This document shows, in pieces, positions 39,883-49,361 of a stretch of DNA of 64,000 nucleotides (its first letter is position 1; the number at the start of each line of letters is the position of its first letter). Under the pieces are notes generated by a model that did no database searches, was not told the DNA's origin, and saw nothing but the letters and a program-made list of their open reading frames with translations. The stretch spans positions 1 through 64,000 of the forward strand of contig NZ_JAQITA010000007.1 in the NCBI RefSeq assembly GCF_028618575.1, in the 5' to 3' direction. The translations under genes were made by a program, and so were the position numbers. Source of the stretch: Bartonella sp. ML70XJBT.G (lineage in GTDB: Bacteria; Pseudomonadota; Alphaproteobacteria; Rhizobiales; Rhizobiaceae).

Positions 39883-40776
39883 ATGGATAATATTTCAGTC
39901 GAATATCAAGCAATGCAAGAGAATGTAGAGAAAGCTGATCTTTTAGCAAGAAAAATCACATCAGCAGCTGGTGATGATTGTCATCCGATATTTCGAGCAG
40001 CTCCTTCAACTGTAGAATTTAATAAACTGCGTAAACGGCTTTTACGTCATATACGGCAAGCATTGGATGATTTTTCCATGCTTTCTTCAGGAAAAAAATG
40101 GCTTATCGCTTTATCAGGTGGAAAAGATTCTTACGGTTTACTCGCGCTTCTTTTGGATTTAAAGTGGCGCGGTTTTTTGCCTATTGAAATTCTAGCTTGT
40201 AATCTTGATCAAGGACAACCAGGTTTTCCAAAACATATTCTCCCAGATTTTTTGACCTCTTATCAAATTCCATATCGCATTGAGTATCAGGATACTTATT
40301 CCATTGTTACAGATAAATTGACAGAGACACAAACATATTGTTCGCTTTGTTCGCGGTTGCGGCGTGGTAACTTATACCGTATTGCACGTGAAGAGGGATG
40401 TTCTGCATTAGTTCTTGGACATCATCGTGATGATGTTTTAGAAACGTTTTTTATGAATTTATTTCATGGTGGCCGATTAGCAGCTATGCCTGGGAAACTT
40501 CTAAACGATGAAGGAGATCTTTTTGTTTTGCGTCCTCTTGTTTATGCTGCTGAAGAAGATATGGACAAATTTTCACAAGCAATGCAATTTCCTATTATTC
40601 CCTGCAATCTTTGTGGTAGCCAAGATGGTTTACAACGCGGCGCCATGAAAGAAATGTTAAAAGATATCGAAAGAAGAATGCCAGGACGTAAAGATACTAT
40701 GATTCGTGCTCTTACAAATGTTCGTCCAAGTCATTTGCTCGATAAAAATATTTTTGATTTCAATAGCTTATTATAA
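39883..40776 (+). CDS. ttcA: tRNA 2-thiocytidine biosynthesis protein TtcA
   Basis: This 297-residue ATP-pyrophosphatase-type enzyme thiolates cytidine 32 of tRNAs. The PP-loop SGGKDS is at 78-83. The CxxC pairs [11 protein letters not shown] (about 150) and PCNLCGSQ (about 250) bind the [4Fe-4S] cluster. [18 protein letters not shown] is the conserved central motif. The ATG at 39883 has AGGA about 10 nt upstream; a GTG lies six codons earlier. The target C32 is also near the site of the TrmJ-like methyltransferase encoded about 2.7 kb upstream. Confidence 0.95.
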   Translation: MDNISVEYQAMQENVEKADLLARKITSAAGDDCHPIFRAAPSTVEFNKLRKRLLRHIRQALDDFSMLSSGKKWLIALSGGKDSYGLLALLLDLKWRGFLPIEILACNLDQGQPGFPKHILPDFLTSYQIPYRIEYQDTYSIVTDKLTETQTYCSLCSRLRRGNLYRIAREEGCSALVLGHHRDDVLETFFMNLFHGGRLAAMPGKLLNDEGDLFVLRPLVYAAEEDMDKFSQAMQFPIIPCNLCGSQDGLQRGAMKEMLKDIERRMPGRKDTMIRALTNVRPSHLLDKNIFDFNSLL

Positions 40777-40814
40777 ATCTGAATTTTTTAGCACACGAAC
40801 TCTAAGCCTTCTCT

Positions 40815-42128
40815 TTAAACTGCAATACCATAGAGATCATAGGAATCTGATTTTTCGATTTTGACAGTGACAAATTCACCGACACGGAGGGGGCGTCGTG
40901 ATGATATATGTACAACACCATCTATTTCTGGAGCATCATATTGGCTACGGCCTTTAGCAACTTTTCCTTGACTTTCATCAATGAGAATTTGAAGCCTTTT
41001 TCCGATTTTTTTCTTTAAAAGACGGGTGGAAATTTGTTGTTGTTTTGCCATAAAGCGATGCCAGCGGTTTTCTTTCACTTCTTCAGAAATACTTTCTAAT
41101 CCCAAATCATTTGCAACAGCGCCTTTTACTTCTTCATATTTAAAGCATCCAGCACGTTCAATTTTTACTTCTTCCAGCCATTCGAGGAGTATATTAAAAT
41201 CTTCATTTGTTTCGCCTGGAAAACCAACAATAAATGTTGATCGTAAGGTGAGATCTGGACAAATTTTTCTCCAGTTTTCAATTCTACGATTTGTTTTTTC
41301 CATAACAGCAGGGCGTTTCATATTACGTAAAACAGTTGGTGATGCATGTTGAAAAGGAATATCTAAATAGGGAAGAATTTTTTTTGCAGCCATGAGCTCA
41401 ATAATTTCATCCACATGAGGATAAGGATAGACATAATGCATGCGTATCCAAATTCCCATATCACCCAATTCGCGACAAAGATCAAAAAATTTGGTTTTTA
41501 CGGTGCGGTCTTTCCAAGGACTTTCGAGATATTTAAGATCAATACCATAAGCACTGGTATCTTGTGAGATAACCAAAAGCTCTTTTACACCTGCCTGTAC
41601 AAGTTTTTCGGCTTCACGAAGAACTTCATTGATAGGGCGTGAAATAAGATTACCGCGCAGAGTAGGGATGATACAAAAACTACATCGATTAGAACATCCT
41701 TCAGAAATTTTTAAGTAGGCATAGTGGCGAGGTGTTAAGCGAATACCTTGCGGGGGGACTAAATCAATAAAGGGATCATGAACAGGAGGAATTGCTGTAT
41801 GAACAGCTTCTATAACACTTTCATAGGCTTGTGGCCCTGTAATGGCCAATACGTGAGGATGTGCTTGACGAATAACATCAGGATCAGCACCAAGACACCC
41901 CGTTACAATAACTTTTCCATTTTCTTTGAGAGCTTCATCAATATTGGCTAATGATTCATTTCGAGCCGAATCAAGAAACCCACAGGTATTTACGATAACG
42001 ACATCAGCTCCTTGATGTTTGCGTGAAATTTCATAACCTTCAGACCGGAGTCTGGTAATAATTCGCTCAGAATCTACCAGTGCTTTTGGACATCCGAGGG
42101 AAACAAAACTAATACGAGGTACTGCCAT
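40815..42128 (-). CDS. rimO: ribosomal protein S12 methylthiotransferase RimO
   Basis: This 437-residue radical-SAM enzyme adds a methylthio group to an Asp of ribosomal protein S12. The N-terminal UPF0004 domain has the three Fe-S cysteines in [22 protein letters not shown] and TGCLGADP. The radical-SAM CxxxCxxC is [13 protein letters not shown], and a C-terminal TRAM domain follows. The RimO-type SLGCPKA start distinguishes it from MiaB. It ends convergently with ttcA, 38 nt apart. Confidence 0.96.
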   Translation of the reverse strand: MAVPRISFVSLGCPKALVDSERIITRLRSEGYEISRKHQGADVVIVNTCGFLDSARNESLANIDEALKENGKVIVTGCLGADPDVIRQAHPHVLAITGPQAYESVIEAVHTAIPPVHDPFIDLVPPQGIRLTPRHYAYLKISEGCSNRCSFCIIPTLRGNLISRPINEVLREAEKLVQAGVKELLVISQDTSAYGIDLKYLESPWKDRTVKTKFFDLCRELGDMGIWIRMHYVYPYPHVDEIIELMAAKKILPYLDIPFQHASPTVLRNMKRPAVMEKTNRRIENWRKICPDLTLRSTFIVGFPGETNEDFNILLEWLEEVKIERAGCFKYEEVKGAVANDLGLESISEEVKENRWHRFMAKQQQISTRLLKKKIGKRLQILIDESQGKVAKGRSQYDAPEIDGVVHISSRRPLRVGEFVTVKIEKSDSYDLYGIAV

Positions 42129-42368
42129 TAATCAATCCTGCAATTTTATAATGATGCGGTTTTATTTGCTGTTTTTACTTTAATATAAAGAATAAAAAGT
42201 CTTTTTATTTTTGATACATATGCAATAAGATGCTTTAAAAAATATCTATTTTTTTTCTTAAAGAACTTTATTGAGTATATATGTATTATTACTGAGTATA
42301 GTGCAATAACAAAACGAGCAAATCATTTTTTTCTCAACGTATAAACGTATCAGTAGTTTTTTTATCTT

Positions 42369-43082
42369 TTAATATTTGCGAATAAGTCCGATAAGTTTAC
42401 CTTGTATCTGCACACGCTCAGATCCATATATGTGTGTTTCGTAGTGAGGATTTGCCGATTCTAACGCAATAAAGGCTCCTTTACGTCTATAACGTTTTAA
42501 AGTTGCTTCTTCTTTATCGATGAATGCGACAATAATTTCACCTGATGTTGCTGTACTTTGGCATTTAACAATTATAGTGTCTTTATCAAGAATACCAGCC
42601 TCAATCATAGAATCATCTCTGACTTCTAAAGCATAGTGCTCACCCGAGCTAATCATATCTTGTGGTAAAGAAAGGGTATCTATTTGTTGTAATAAAGCGG
42701 AGACAGGTATACTTGCAGAAATGCGGCCCATAATGGGTATAGTGACGTTCTTTTTTTCTTCTGTCTCAAAATTTTCAACATCAGTAAAGTTTTGTGATAT
42801 TTTTCTTTTATTTTTCTCTATAATACTGGGAGAAATTTTACGCGCTAGAGAAAGATTAAATGTTATTTTATCGGGAAGTCGTATCACCTCAACGGCGCGG
42901 GCTCGATTTGGCAAACGACGTATAAAACCTCGTTGTTCTAAAGCTATCATAAGCTTATGAATGCCAGACTTTGAAGAAAGCTCCAACGCAATTTTCATTT
43001 CATCAAAGGAGGGAGGAATGCCAGTTTCTTTCATATGATTATGAATGAACAACAGTAGTTCATATTGTTTACATGTTAGCAT
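42369..43082 (-). CDS. lexA: LexA SOS repressor with altered cleavage site
   Basis: This 237-residue repressor has a winged-helix N-terminal domain ([20 protein letters not shown], 21-40, and [17 protein letters not shown]) and a C-terminal S24 self-cleavage domain. The catalytic Ser158 (DDSMIEAG) and Lys196 (ATLKRYRR) are present. The scissile bond, Ala-Gly in almost all LexA proteins, reads Ala123-Ser124 here ([13 protein letters not shown]); the codon is AGT at 42711-42713. No GTTC-N7-GTTC box occurs in the roughly 350 bp upstream. Length is normal for Rhizobiales LexA. Confidence 0.94.
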   Translation of the reverse strand: MLTCKQYELLLFIHNHMKETGIPPSFDEMKIALELSSKSGIHKLMIALEQRGFIRRLPNRARAVEVIRLPDKITFNLSLARKISPSIIEKNKRKISQNFTDVENFETEEKKNVTIPIMGRISASIPVSALLQQIDTLSLPQDMISSGEHYALEVRDDSMIEAGILDKDTIIVKCQSTATSGEIIVAFIDKEEATLKRYRRKGAFIALESANPHYETHIYGSERVQIQGKLIGLIRKY

Positions 43083-43819
43083 TCAATATTCCAATCATAA
43101 GAATACAAATGAGAGAAAGTAAATATAAAATATATTTTTTATAACTATTATACATTTTTAGATAAAATTAAAATATTATGTTTTAATTTACTTTAAAAAT
43201 AATTTCATTAAATTTAATATATTATCTCTAATATAATATAGAATATTATATTTACTACTATTTACTGAATAAAAAATGTTTTAAATATGTTTTACTATTT
43301 TAAATGAAAAATATCCGCGTAAAATAAATTCTGTAATTAATTTAAGGAAAAAAGTTATCTCTCTTTCAAAAATACTTTTAGGTATATTGTAATTTCTATC
43401 ATACAGAATTCAAATAAATAGTATTCTGCTCAATTTAACAGAGATGGTCATTTATCACCATTATTTCAAGATGATTTCCTTCTCAGGAAGAGGGTATAAA
43501 CCTCCCTTACGATGAAAGTATTTTTTCTTTTGCTCTATCCATCAATTCTACAAGGAATCATAGCTTTGTCTGTTTGTTATTTTTTTGATTCTTTATTCAC
43601 TCCAGTTGACTGTTTTTGTACATTTACCGTTCTTTTTATTATTTTGAAATATGCCCTTTTTCGTATTGTAAAAGTTATGATGCATTTTATCTTGATCATT
43701 TTTTCTTTTATTCAAATTTAAAACAGGGGAAAAATTGTATTCGCAGTGATGAGAAAAGGAGAAAAAACAGAAAAGTATTGATAACTAAACCGAATAATAA
43801 TATTTTTTTTCGAAAGGTG
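43083..43819. other. A+T-rich intergenic region upstream of lexA
   Basis: About 740 bp, very A+T-rich. I see no GTTC-N7-GTTC SOS box near lexA and no credible gene. An open frame at 43512-43721 is hydrophobic and Phe-rich, has no ribosome-binding site and no recognisable family, and is probably chance. Confidence 0.4.
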
Positions 43820-43848
43820 TTGACCAAATGAAAAGTCAACCGTATGTT
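43820..43848 (+). promoter_or_regulatory. tRNA-Lys promoter
   Basis: TTGACC (43820-43825), 17-nt spacer, TATGTT (43843-43848), placing the transcript start about 30 nt before the tRNA. A 6-bp inverted repeat GTTGAC...GTCAAC (43819-43840) overlaps the -35 element. Confidence 0.6.
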
Positions 43849-43883
43849 TCTCTCACTTTCGACACGCGAAATGGCTTGTGTGG

Positions 43884-43959
43884 GAGCGCGTAGCTCAGCT
43901 GGTAGAGCAACTGACTTTTAATCAGTAGGTCCAGGGTTCGAATCCCTGCGCGCTCACCA
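43884..43959 (+). tRNA. tRNA-Lys (anticodon TTT)
   Basis: This is a complete cloverleaf: acceptor GAGCGCG/CGCGCTC, D arm GCTC...GAGC, anticodon stem ACTGA/TCAGT with loop CTTTTAA (anticodon TTT), T arm with GGTTCGAATCC, and encoded CCA. Length is 76 nt with CCA. Confidence 0.96.
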
Positions 43960-45183
43960 AATTATAGCTTATATAAAAGTTCGAAAACTTTGCTTCCTTT
44001 TTCTTATAGTCTGAAGTTTTTTTTATTTATTGTTCATTATTTTCTACCCGTTGTATGGGTATAGAAAGATCCTCTGCTGCTCTTCTATCCAGACGCATCG
44101 CATTGATTTATGAAGATAGTTCATTGTTTTCCATGCTAAATGAGAGAGTTTTATACCATTCTGTTATTCCAAAACTGTTGATATTCAATGAAACAAAATC
44201 ATTTGCTTGCAGGTTAAAAGCGGGATCAGCATGTGGATAAAGCTATTAAGAAAAGACGTCAATGTCTCTTATGAAGAGTTTCAGGTGCCAAAGGCTGTAG
44301 CAATAGCAGAGGCCAACAAATATAATGATTGCTGCGTTCAAACAAAAAATGCTTTCAGTTTGTGATGCGGTAGCTCCGGCATTGGCTGTACATATTTATG
44401 TTTATTTTCTCAAACCGTGTGCTGATTTTTCTTATTCCAACTATACTATACGCTTTATAAAACAGAGTACAAAACTTTCTTTAACAAGCTTATGTCTTGC
44501 TTTTCCGCAAATGAATATTTTCACCTATGAGAGTCATTTATAAGGGTTCTGCTCATTCCGGTAAAATAGGCAAAAAAATATTTGCTTTAAATTGGCTCTT
44601 TTCTGTCTTGGGATGAATGATATTCTCTTTGATTTTTTCCCGCCGATACGAACGCTGTCACGACAGAGCAAGCCTATGTAAAAAAGAATATCAATCTATA
44701 CACACTCATGGGAACCATGTGACCAATATTGATTACATTTTCAATACCTTCTTCTGTCCATGGTAGAAAATCTTCTGGATTAAAGAATTTTAGTGGTTAT
44801 ATGTTAGAAGTCGAATTTTTGTCTAATAAAGCATTATCAACCGCTAAATTACAATGCCCCTTTAAACGTATAAGAATCATTCTACTTCTTCATCAATTAT
44901 ATGGTGGTATCATATTTTTGATGAACATATTGATTTCTTTATTTTTTATATCCATTATTTCTATTTTGATGACATTGCATTTCTTTTTTGCAAATCATAA
45001 AAACATTAATAATCTATTAATGTTTTTATGAAATGTATTAATTTCTTGATAAATGGTAAATTTTTAGGATATGGTAAACGCGCGAGGGGAATCATCTGAA
45101 AATGTGAATTTCCCTATCGCATAGAGAAAGTGCGGTGTGATTTTTTGCAGTAAATACTCAATTAGAAATAAGCGGGCTGACAA
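43960..45183. other. 1.2-kb gene-free region after tRNA-Lys
   Basis: No intact gene was recognised. Short open frames on the plus strand (for example 44055-44240, 44231-44365, 44325-44543, 44729-45031) have protein-like stretches but no start signals and no family I can name, so this may be a decayed gene or island beside a tRNA. It ends in the perfect hairpin at 44996-45030, upstream of the rlpA-like gene. Confidence 0.4.
44996..45030. repeat. perfect 16-bp-stem hairpin
   Basis: CATAAAAACATTAATA (44996-45011) and TATTAATGTTTTTATG (45015-45030) form a perfect 16-bp stem with a 3-nt loop. The stem is A/T-rich, and no long U-run follows on either strand, so it is not a standard terminator. It lies about 150 bp upstream of the RlpA-like gene. 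Confidence 0.75.
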
Positions 45184-46068
45184 ATGCTTTTAAATAGCAA
45201 AGAAAAGTTTACTTTCATTCTTAATTCAACATTTCAATTTCTTTCTATCATTGTTGTATCTCAGTTATTGGTATCTTGCTGCGCAAGCGAAACAGCACAT
45301 TTTGTCATAAAAAGTTTTTACAATAAGAGAGCTAGTGAGGTAAAAACTACCGTTCTTCCTAATCCTAACAAAAATTCCAGTGGGCAAAATCAATCAAAAG
45401 AAAAGAAAAATGGACGAGCTGTTGTCGGTAAACCTTACCAAATAAAAGGAAAATGGTATTATCCGCAAAATGACCCAACCTACAAACGTGTTGGAGAAGC
45501 ATCATGGTATGGTTCAGATTTTCATGGGCGTTTAACCGCAAATGGTGAGATCTATGATATGAATCTCTTGACTGCAGCTCATCCCACAATGCCATTGCCT
45601 AGTTATGCTCGTGTTACGAATCTCCAAAATGGATCTTCCATCATTGTTAGAGTGAATGATCGTGGTCCTTTTATGAAAGATAGAATCATTGATTTATCAA
45701 AGCAAGCTGCGGAGATACTTGGTTATGCAAATGCAGGTGTAACAAATGTTAAAGTGGAATATATTTCTGAGGCACCTATTGGTCATTATGATGGTGCTTA
45801 TTTAATGGCTTCTTACACATCAGGGAATGATGTTTCATCCTCATTAGCATTAGCGGATCTTTCAAAAGACAAAGAAAAGATCGTGCTTGAGAGACTTGAT
45901 GCTGATCTGCAAAGACGATTGGAGCAAGCTATCAGTAAACAAAAACAGTCCAATAAGACTTTTTCAGTAAAATTACCGGAAAGTGGTCCAATTTTGCTTA
46001 GTAAGCCAACGCTTTTTGAGCAAGTGGCTTTTATAAACAAACCAATCAAAAAAGTAAGAGTTAACTGA
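45184..46068 (+). CDS. rlpA: RlpA-like septal-ring lipoprotein
   Basis: This 294-residue lipoprotein has a signal peptide with lipobox LVSC (Cys32), a linker rich in Lys/Asn, and the double-psi beta-barrel domain (about 100-195: GEASWYGSDFHGRLTANGEIYD, TAAHPTMPLPSYARVTN, VRVNDRGPFMKDRIIDLS). RlpA proteins are lytic transglycosylases of denuded peptidoglycan at the division site. The C-terminal SPOR domain seen in many RlpA proteins is absent and replaced by a low-complexity tail. The next gene encodes a DacF-like protein, so both are cell-wall genes. Confidence 0.88.
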   Translation: MLLNSKEKFTFILNSTFQFLSIIVVSQLLVSCCASETAHFVIKSFYNKRASEVKTTVLPNPNKNSSGQNQSKEKKNGRAVVGKPYQIKGKWYYPQNDPTYKRVGEASWYGSDFHGRLTANGEIYDMNLLTAAHPTMPLPSYARVTNLQNGSSIIVRVNDRGPFMKDRIIDLSKQAAEILGYANAGVTNVKVEYISEAPIGHYDGAYLMASYTSGNDVSSSLALADLSKDKEKIVLERLDADLQRRLEQAISKQKQSNKTFSVKLPESGPILLSKPTLFEQVAFINKPIKKVRVN

Positions 46069-46376
46069 TTACAGCTCTTTATAAAAAGAGTGATGTTTGT
46101 TTTTGATATGTTTTCAGATGATAAATGATCAAAACTGTTTCATTATAAATAACTTTTTAGTTTAAATGAAAAAGGGCGCTTTTTTATTGTATGAAATAAA
46201 GGGGGGCTTTTAATGCGTAAAATTCAAAATAAACCCTAGGTGAAAGATGAACATGAAAGTATAGCCTATTGATTTATTTTTATGATGCTGAGCAAAAGTA
46301 GAGACCTGTTTTCATTCTGTGATCGGATTATCCATTTATCGAAAAACAAATCTTTTCTTGTAGAGGAAGATTCTTT
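46069..46376. other. intergenic region rlpA-dacF
   Basis: This is 308 bp. A short AAAAAG/CTTTTT hairpin (near 46170) could be a weak terminator for the rlpA-like gene. No gene was seen. Confidence 0.35.
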
Positions 46377-47570
46377 ATGCTGCTTCTAAAGATGGGAGAA
46401 GCGGTTATGCGTATGGCATTAAGGGTTTTGTTCACCCTACTGGAGATATTGATAGTGGACGGGTGGGGGAGAGCACAGGATTTTCAAAATTCTGCATCAC
46501 AGTTAATGTTCATAGATAATGACACAGATACAATACTTTTTGAAAAACAAAGTGATCTTGCGTTTTTCCCAGCTTCGTTAACAAAATTGATGACTGCTGA
46601 AGTCATATTTCACCAATTAAAAGAAGGTTTATTAAGCAGTACACAAAAATTTAAGGTGAGTGAAAATGCATGGCGCAAAGGTGGAGCACCTTCTGGTACA
46701 ACCACTATGTTTGCAAAAGTAAAGACAGAAATTAGTGTTTCTGATCTTTTACGTGGTCTCATTATTGTCAATGGAAATGATGCTGCCATTATCCTTGCTG
46801 AGGGCATAGCGGGAAATGAGGCTAATTTCGCAAAACTGATGAATCAGAGAGCCAAAATACTCGGACTATCGCATAGTCATTTTGTTAATGCGACAGGGCT
46901 TCCTGAGGAGGGACAATTTGTGACATTGCGCGATATGATGACATTAGCACGTCATATTGTTCGTGAATATCCCGATTATTATACACTTTACCGCGAACCT
47001 CATTTTACGTGGAATAATATTTTTCAACGTAATAAAAACCCTCTTATTTTTAAAGAAATTGGTGTAGAAGGATTTGGTTTTGGCTATAGTAAAAATGAAG
47101 GTTTTTCAATGATTGTTTCTATTTATAGCAATCATCGACGTCTTTTTTTAGCAATAAACGGTTTGCAAGAAGGTAAAGGCCATACAAAAGAAGTAGAACG
47201 TATTCTTCAATGGGGAATGACAGCTTTTGATCTTCAAACAATTTTTACCAAAGGAGAAACCGTTGGCCATGCTTCTGTTTATGGTGGAGTGCAAAATTCT
47301 GTTTCTCTTATTGTTAAAGAGCCGGTAAGTTTTATGCTTTCGAATGAAAAAAAGATGAATATTAAAGCAAAAATTAAATATCATGGTCCATTAAAAGCTC
47401 CTATCCTTTTAGGACAACCGGTCGGTGTTCTGCAAATTTTAGAAGATAAAAGGATTCTTCTCGAAAAACCTGTTTTTGCTGGAAACAATGTTCAGGAAGG
47501 AAGCTTTTTGGCAAAAGTCAGAAATGCATTCTATGAAATAACAATTGGATGGTTACGGAAATATTTATAA
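46377..47570 (+). CDS. DacF-like serine carboxypeptidase homologue with degenerate motifs
   Basis: This 397-residue penicillin-binding-protein-type D-Ala-D-Ala carboxypeptidase homologue has a signal peptide (a second start at 46407 begins closer to it). The nucleophile motif SLTK (67-70, in FFPASLTKLMTAEV) is intact. The second motif, usually SGN, reads NGN (132-134 in IIVNGNDAAI). The third, usually KTG, reads GFG (234-236 in EGFGFGYS). The C-terminal PBP5-type beta domain is present. Loss of motifs 2 and 3 argues against normal carboxypeptidase activity. The gene heads dacF-tmk-holB-metG-tatD, the usual order in relatives. Confidence 0.85.
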   Translation: MLLLKMGEAVMRMALRVLFTLLEILIVDGWGRAQDFQNSASQLMFIDNDTDTILFEKQSDLAFFPASLTKLMTAEVIFHQLKEGLLSSTQKFKVSENAWRKGGAPSGTTTMFAKVKTEISVSDLLRGLIIVNGNDAAIILAEGIAGNEANFAKLMNQRAKILGLSHSHFVNATGLPEEGQFVTLRDMMTLARHIVREYPDYYTLYREPHFTWNNIFQRNKNPLIFKEIGVEGFGFGYSKNEGFSMIVSIYSNHRRLFLAINGLQEGKGHTKEVERILQWGMTAFDLQTIFTKGETVGHASVYGGVQNSVSLIVKEPVSFMLSNEKKMNIKAKIKYHGPLKAPILLGQPVGVLQILEDKRILLEKPVFAGNNVQEGSFLAKVRNAFYEITIGWLRKYL

Positions 47571-47601
47571 TACAGGCTTACTTAAGGATAAAGGTTTATC
47601 G

Positions 47602-48246
47602 GTGTCAGGCTATTTGATCACATTTGAAGGGGGGGAGGGTGCAGGAAAAACAACGCAAATTTCTTTGCTTGCTGAGTTTCTCTCGAGTAAAGGTTATGAT
47701 GTTATGACAACACGAGAACCTGGCGGAACAGCAGGTGCTGAAGCAATTCGATATGCTTTGTTATCAGGGAAGGCGCAACAATATGGTCCTTTCATGGAAG
47801 CTGTTTTGTTTACAGCTGCACGCGCAGACCATGTGAGTGAAGTGATTGCGCCTTCTTTACAAAAAGGCAAAGTGATCTTATGCGATCGTTTTATTGATTC
47901 CACACGAGTTTATCAAGGACAGAATGATAAGGTAAGCTCTTCTATTCTTTCTGTTTTAGAATGTATAGCGCTTAATGGAATAATGCCTCATCTAACATTT
48001 TTATTAGATATATCAGCAATATATGGTATGAAACGAGTAAAAGTGCGAAGAAAGGAAACTGAAACGATTGATTATTTTGAAAAAGATAATTTAGAAATTC
48101 AAGAGCAACGGCGCCAAGCTTTCTTACAATTAGCAAAACAGGAGCCTCATAGATTTCGTGTGATTGATGCTACAGATGCAGTGGAAACTATCGCACAGAA
48201 AATAAAAAATATTTGTCATCAGCTATTGTTGGATCAACTTTCATGA
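47602..48246 (+). CDS. tmk: thymidylate kinase
   Basis: This 214-residue kinase phosphorylates dTMP to dTDP. It has P-loop FEGGEGAGKTT (about 8-18), the DR(Y/F/H)-type motif LCDRFIDSTRVYQG and TREPGGTAGAE. I chose the GTG at 47602 because AAAGG lies 8 nt upstream and it matches the family start (SGYLITFEGG); the frame is open 19 codons upstream inside the dacF-like gene. Its stop overlaps holB (ATGA). Confidence 0.96.
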   Translation: MSGYLITFEGGEGAGKTTQISLLAEFLSSKGYDVMTTREPGGTAGAEAIRYALLSGKAQQYGPFMEAVLFTAARADHVSEVIAPSLQKGKVILCDRFIDSTRVYQGQNDKVSSSILSVLECIALNGIMPHLTFLLDISAIYGMKRVKVRRKETETIDYFEKDNLEIQEQRRQAFLQLAKQEPHRFRVIDATDAVETIAQKIKNICHQLLLDQLS

Positions 48247-49298
48247 GTGATGTAAATATTTTGCGTCAATATGACGATATCGATACAATTTTATCCTCTT
48301 CACAGAATCATATGATCTTTGGTCATGAGGATGCTCGTCATTTTTTGGCACAAATGCGTGAGGAGTGGCGTTTACATCATGCTTTATTATTTGAAGGAGA
48401 ACGTGGTATTGGAAAAGCCACATTAGCATTTCACCTTGCTTGGAATATTTTAAGCTCTCAAAAGGGTAAGTTTTTACAACCAGAGCATAATTCCATTACA
48501 TGGCACAAAATGACGCAAGGGTGTCATCCTGGACTTTTATACATTTCACGTCGCTTCGATTTAAAAACACAAAAGTTTAAAACAGGGATACTCATTGATG
48601 ATATTCGTGATGTTATGCATTTTTTAAATCAAACATCACAAGACAATGGATGGCGTATTGTTATTATTGATCCCGCAGAAGATATGAACAGAAGTGCGGC
48701 GAATGCAATTCTTAAAACGCTTGAAGAACCTCCTGCGAAAACTTTATTCATTCTCATCACACACTCTTCAGGAAGATTGCTTCCAACCATTCGCTCACGA
48801 TGCCAACAGATTTCTTTACGACCATTGTATGATGATGAGATAAAAAAAGTCATTACACATATTTTTTCAAATCAAGATTTACCTGATGAAGAAACTCTTC
48901 AAATGATTATTCAAAGAGCCAAAGGAAGTGCTAGAAAAGCTGCTTTACTTCTTTGCCATGGTGGTTTTGAAATTGTTAAAACTCTTGATACTCTCTTGGA
49001 GCAATCTGTTTGTAATCCAACTGTTGTACACACTCTTGCACAAACCCTTTCCTCTCTTTCTTCTATGATTCAATTTCAACAATTCTGTGATGAAATTCTT
49101 GATAAAATTCAAAAAAAAGCTATCATGCTTGTTGAAAAAGGAGAGTTAACTCTCTCAAAAAAATGCGCACAACTGTGGTTGGAGATTCATCAAGAAATAG
49201 GGGAAATACAATCTTTTAATCTTGATAAGAAGCAGTTCATTATTAACTTGCTTTTTAAAGTGCATAAGATCATGCATGAGGGTGAGCTTTTTCCGTGA
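48243..49298 (+). CDS. holB: DNA polymerase III subunit delta'
   Basis: This 351-residue clamp-loader subunit is AAA+-like. It has a modified P-loop region GERGIGKATLAFHLAWN (about 55-70), sensor-type stretches such as RIVIIDPAEDMNRSAANAILKTLEEPPAKTLFIL and the arginine-finger SRC motif (RSRCQQISLRPL, about 190-202). Length and C-terminal collar region are normal for rhizobial HolB. It overlaps tmk by 4 nt and is 63 nt from metG. Confidence 0.94.
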   Translation: MSDVNILRQYDDIDTILSSSQNHMIFGHEDARHFLAQMREEWRLHHALLFEGERGIGKATLAFHLAWNILSSQKGKFLQPEHNSITWHKMTQGCHPGLLYISRRFDLKTQKFKTGILIDDIRDVMHFLNQTSQDNGWRIVIIDPAEDMNRSAANAILKTLEEPPAKTLFILITHSSGRLLPTIRSRCQQISLRPLYDDEIKKVITHIFSNQDLPDEETLQMIIQRAKGSARKAALLLCHGGFEIVKTLDTLLEQSVCNPTVVHTLAQTLSSLSSMIQFQQFCDEILDKIQKKAIMLVEKGELTLSKKCAQLWLEIHQEIGEIQSFNLDKKQFIINLLFKVHKIMHEGELFP

Positions 49299-49361
49299 CA
49301 ATGTAATTAACAAGCGTTATGTCAAGGTATCTTTTTTATAGTGTTTTACAACGAGTATGAC

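Noticed and set aside
43512-43721. 69-codon Phe-rich hydrophobic frame
   Set aside because: Open only because of A+T-rich sequence; no start signal or family.
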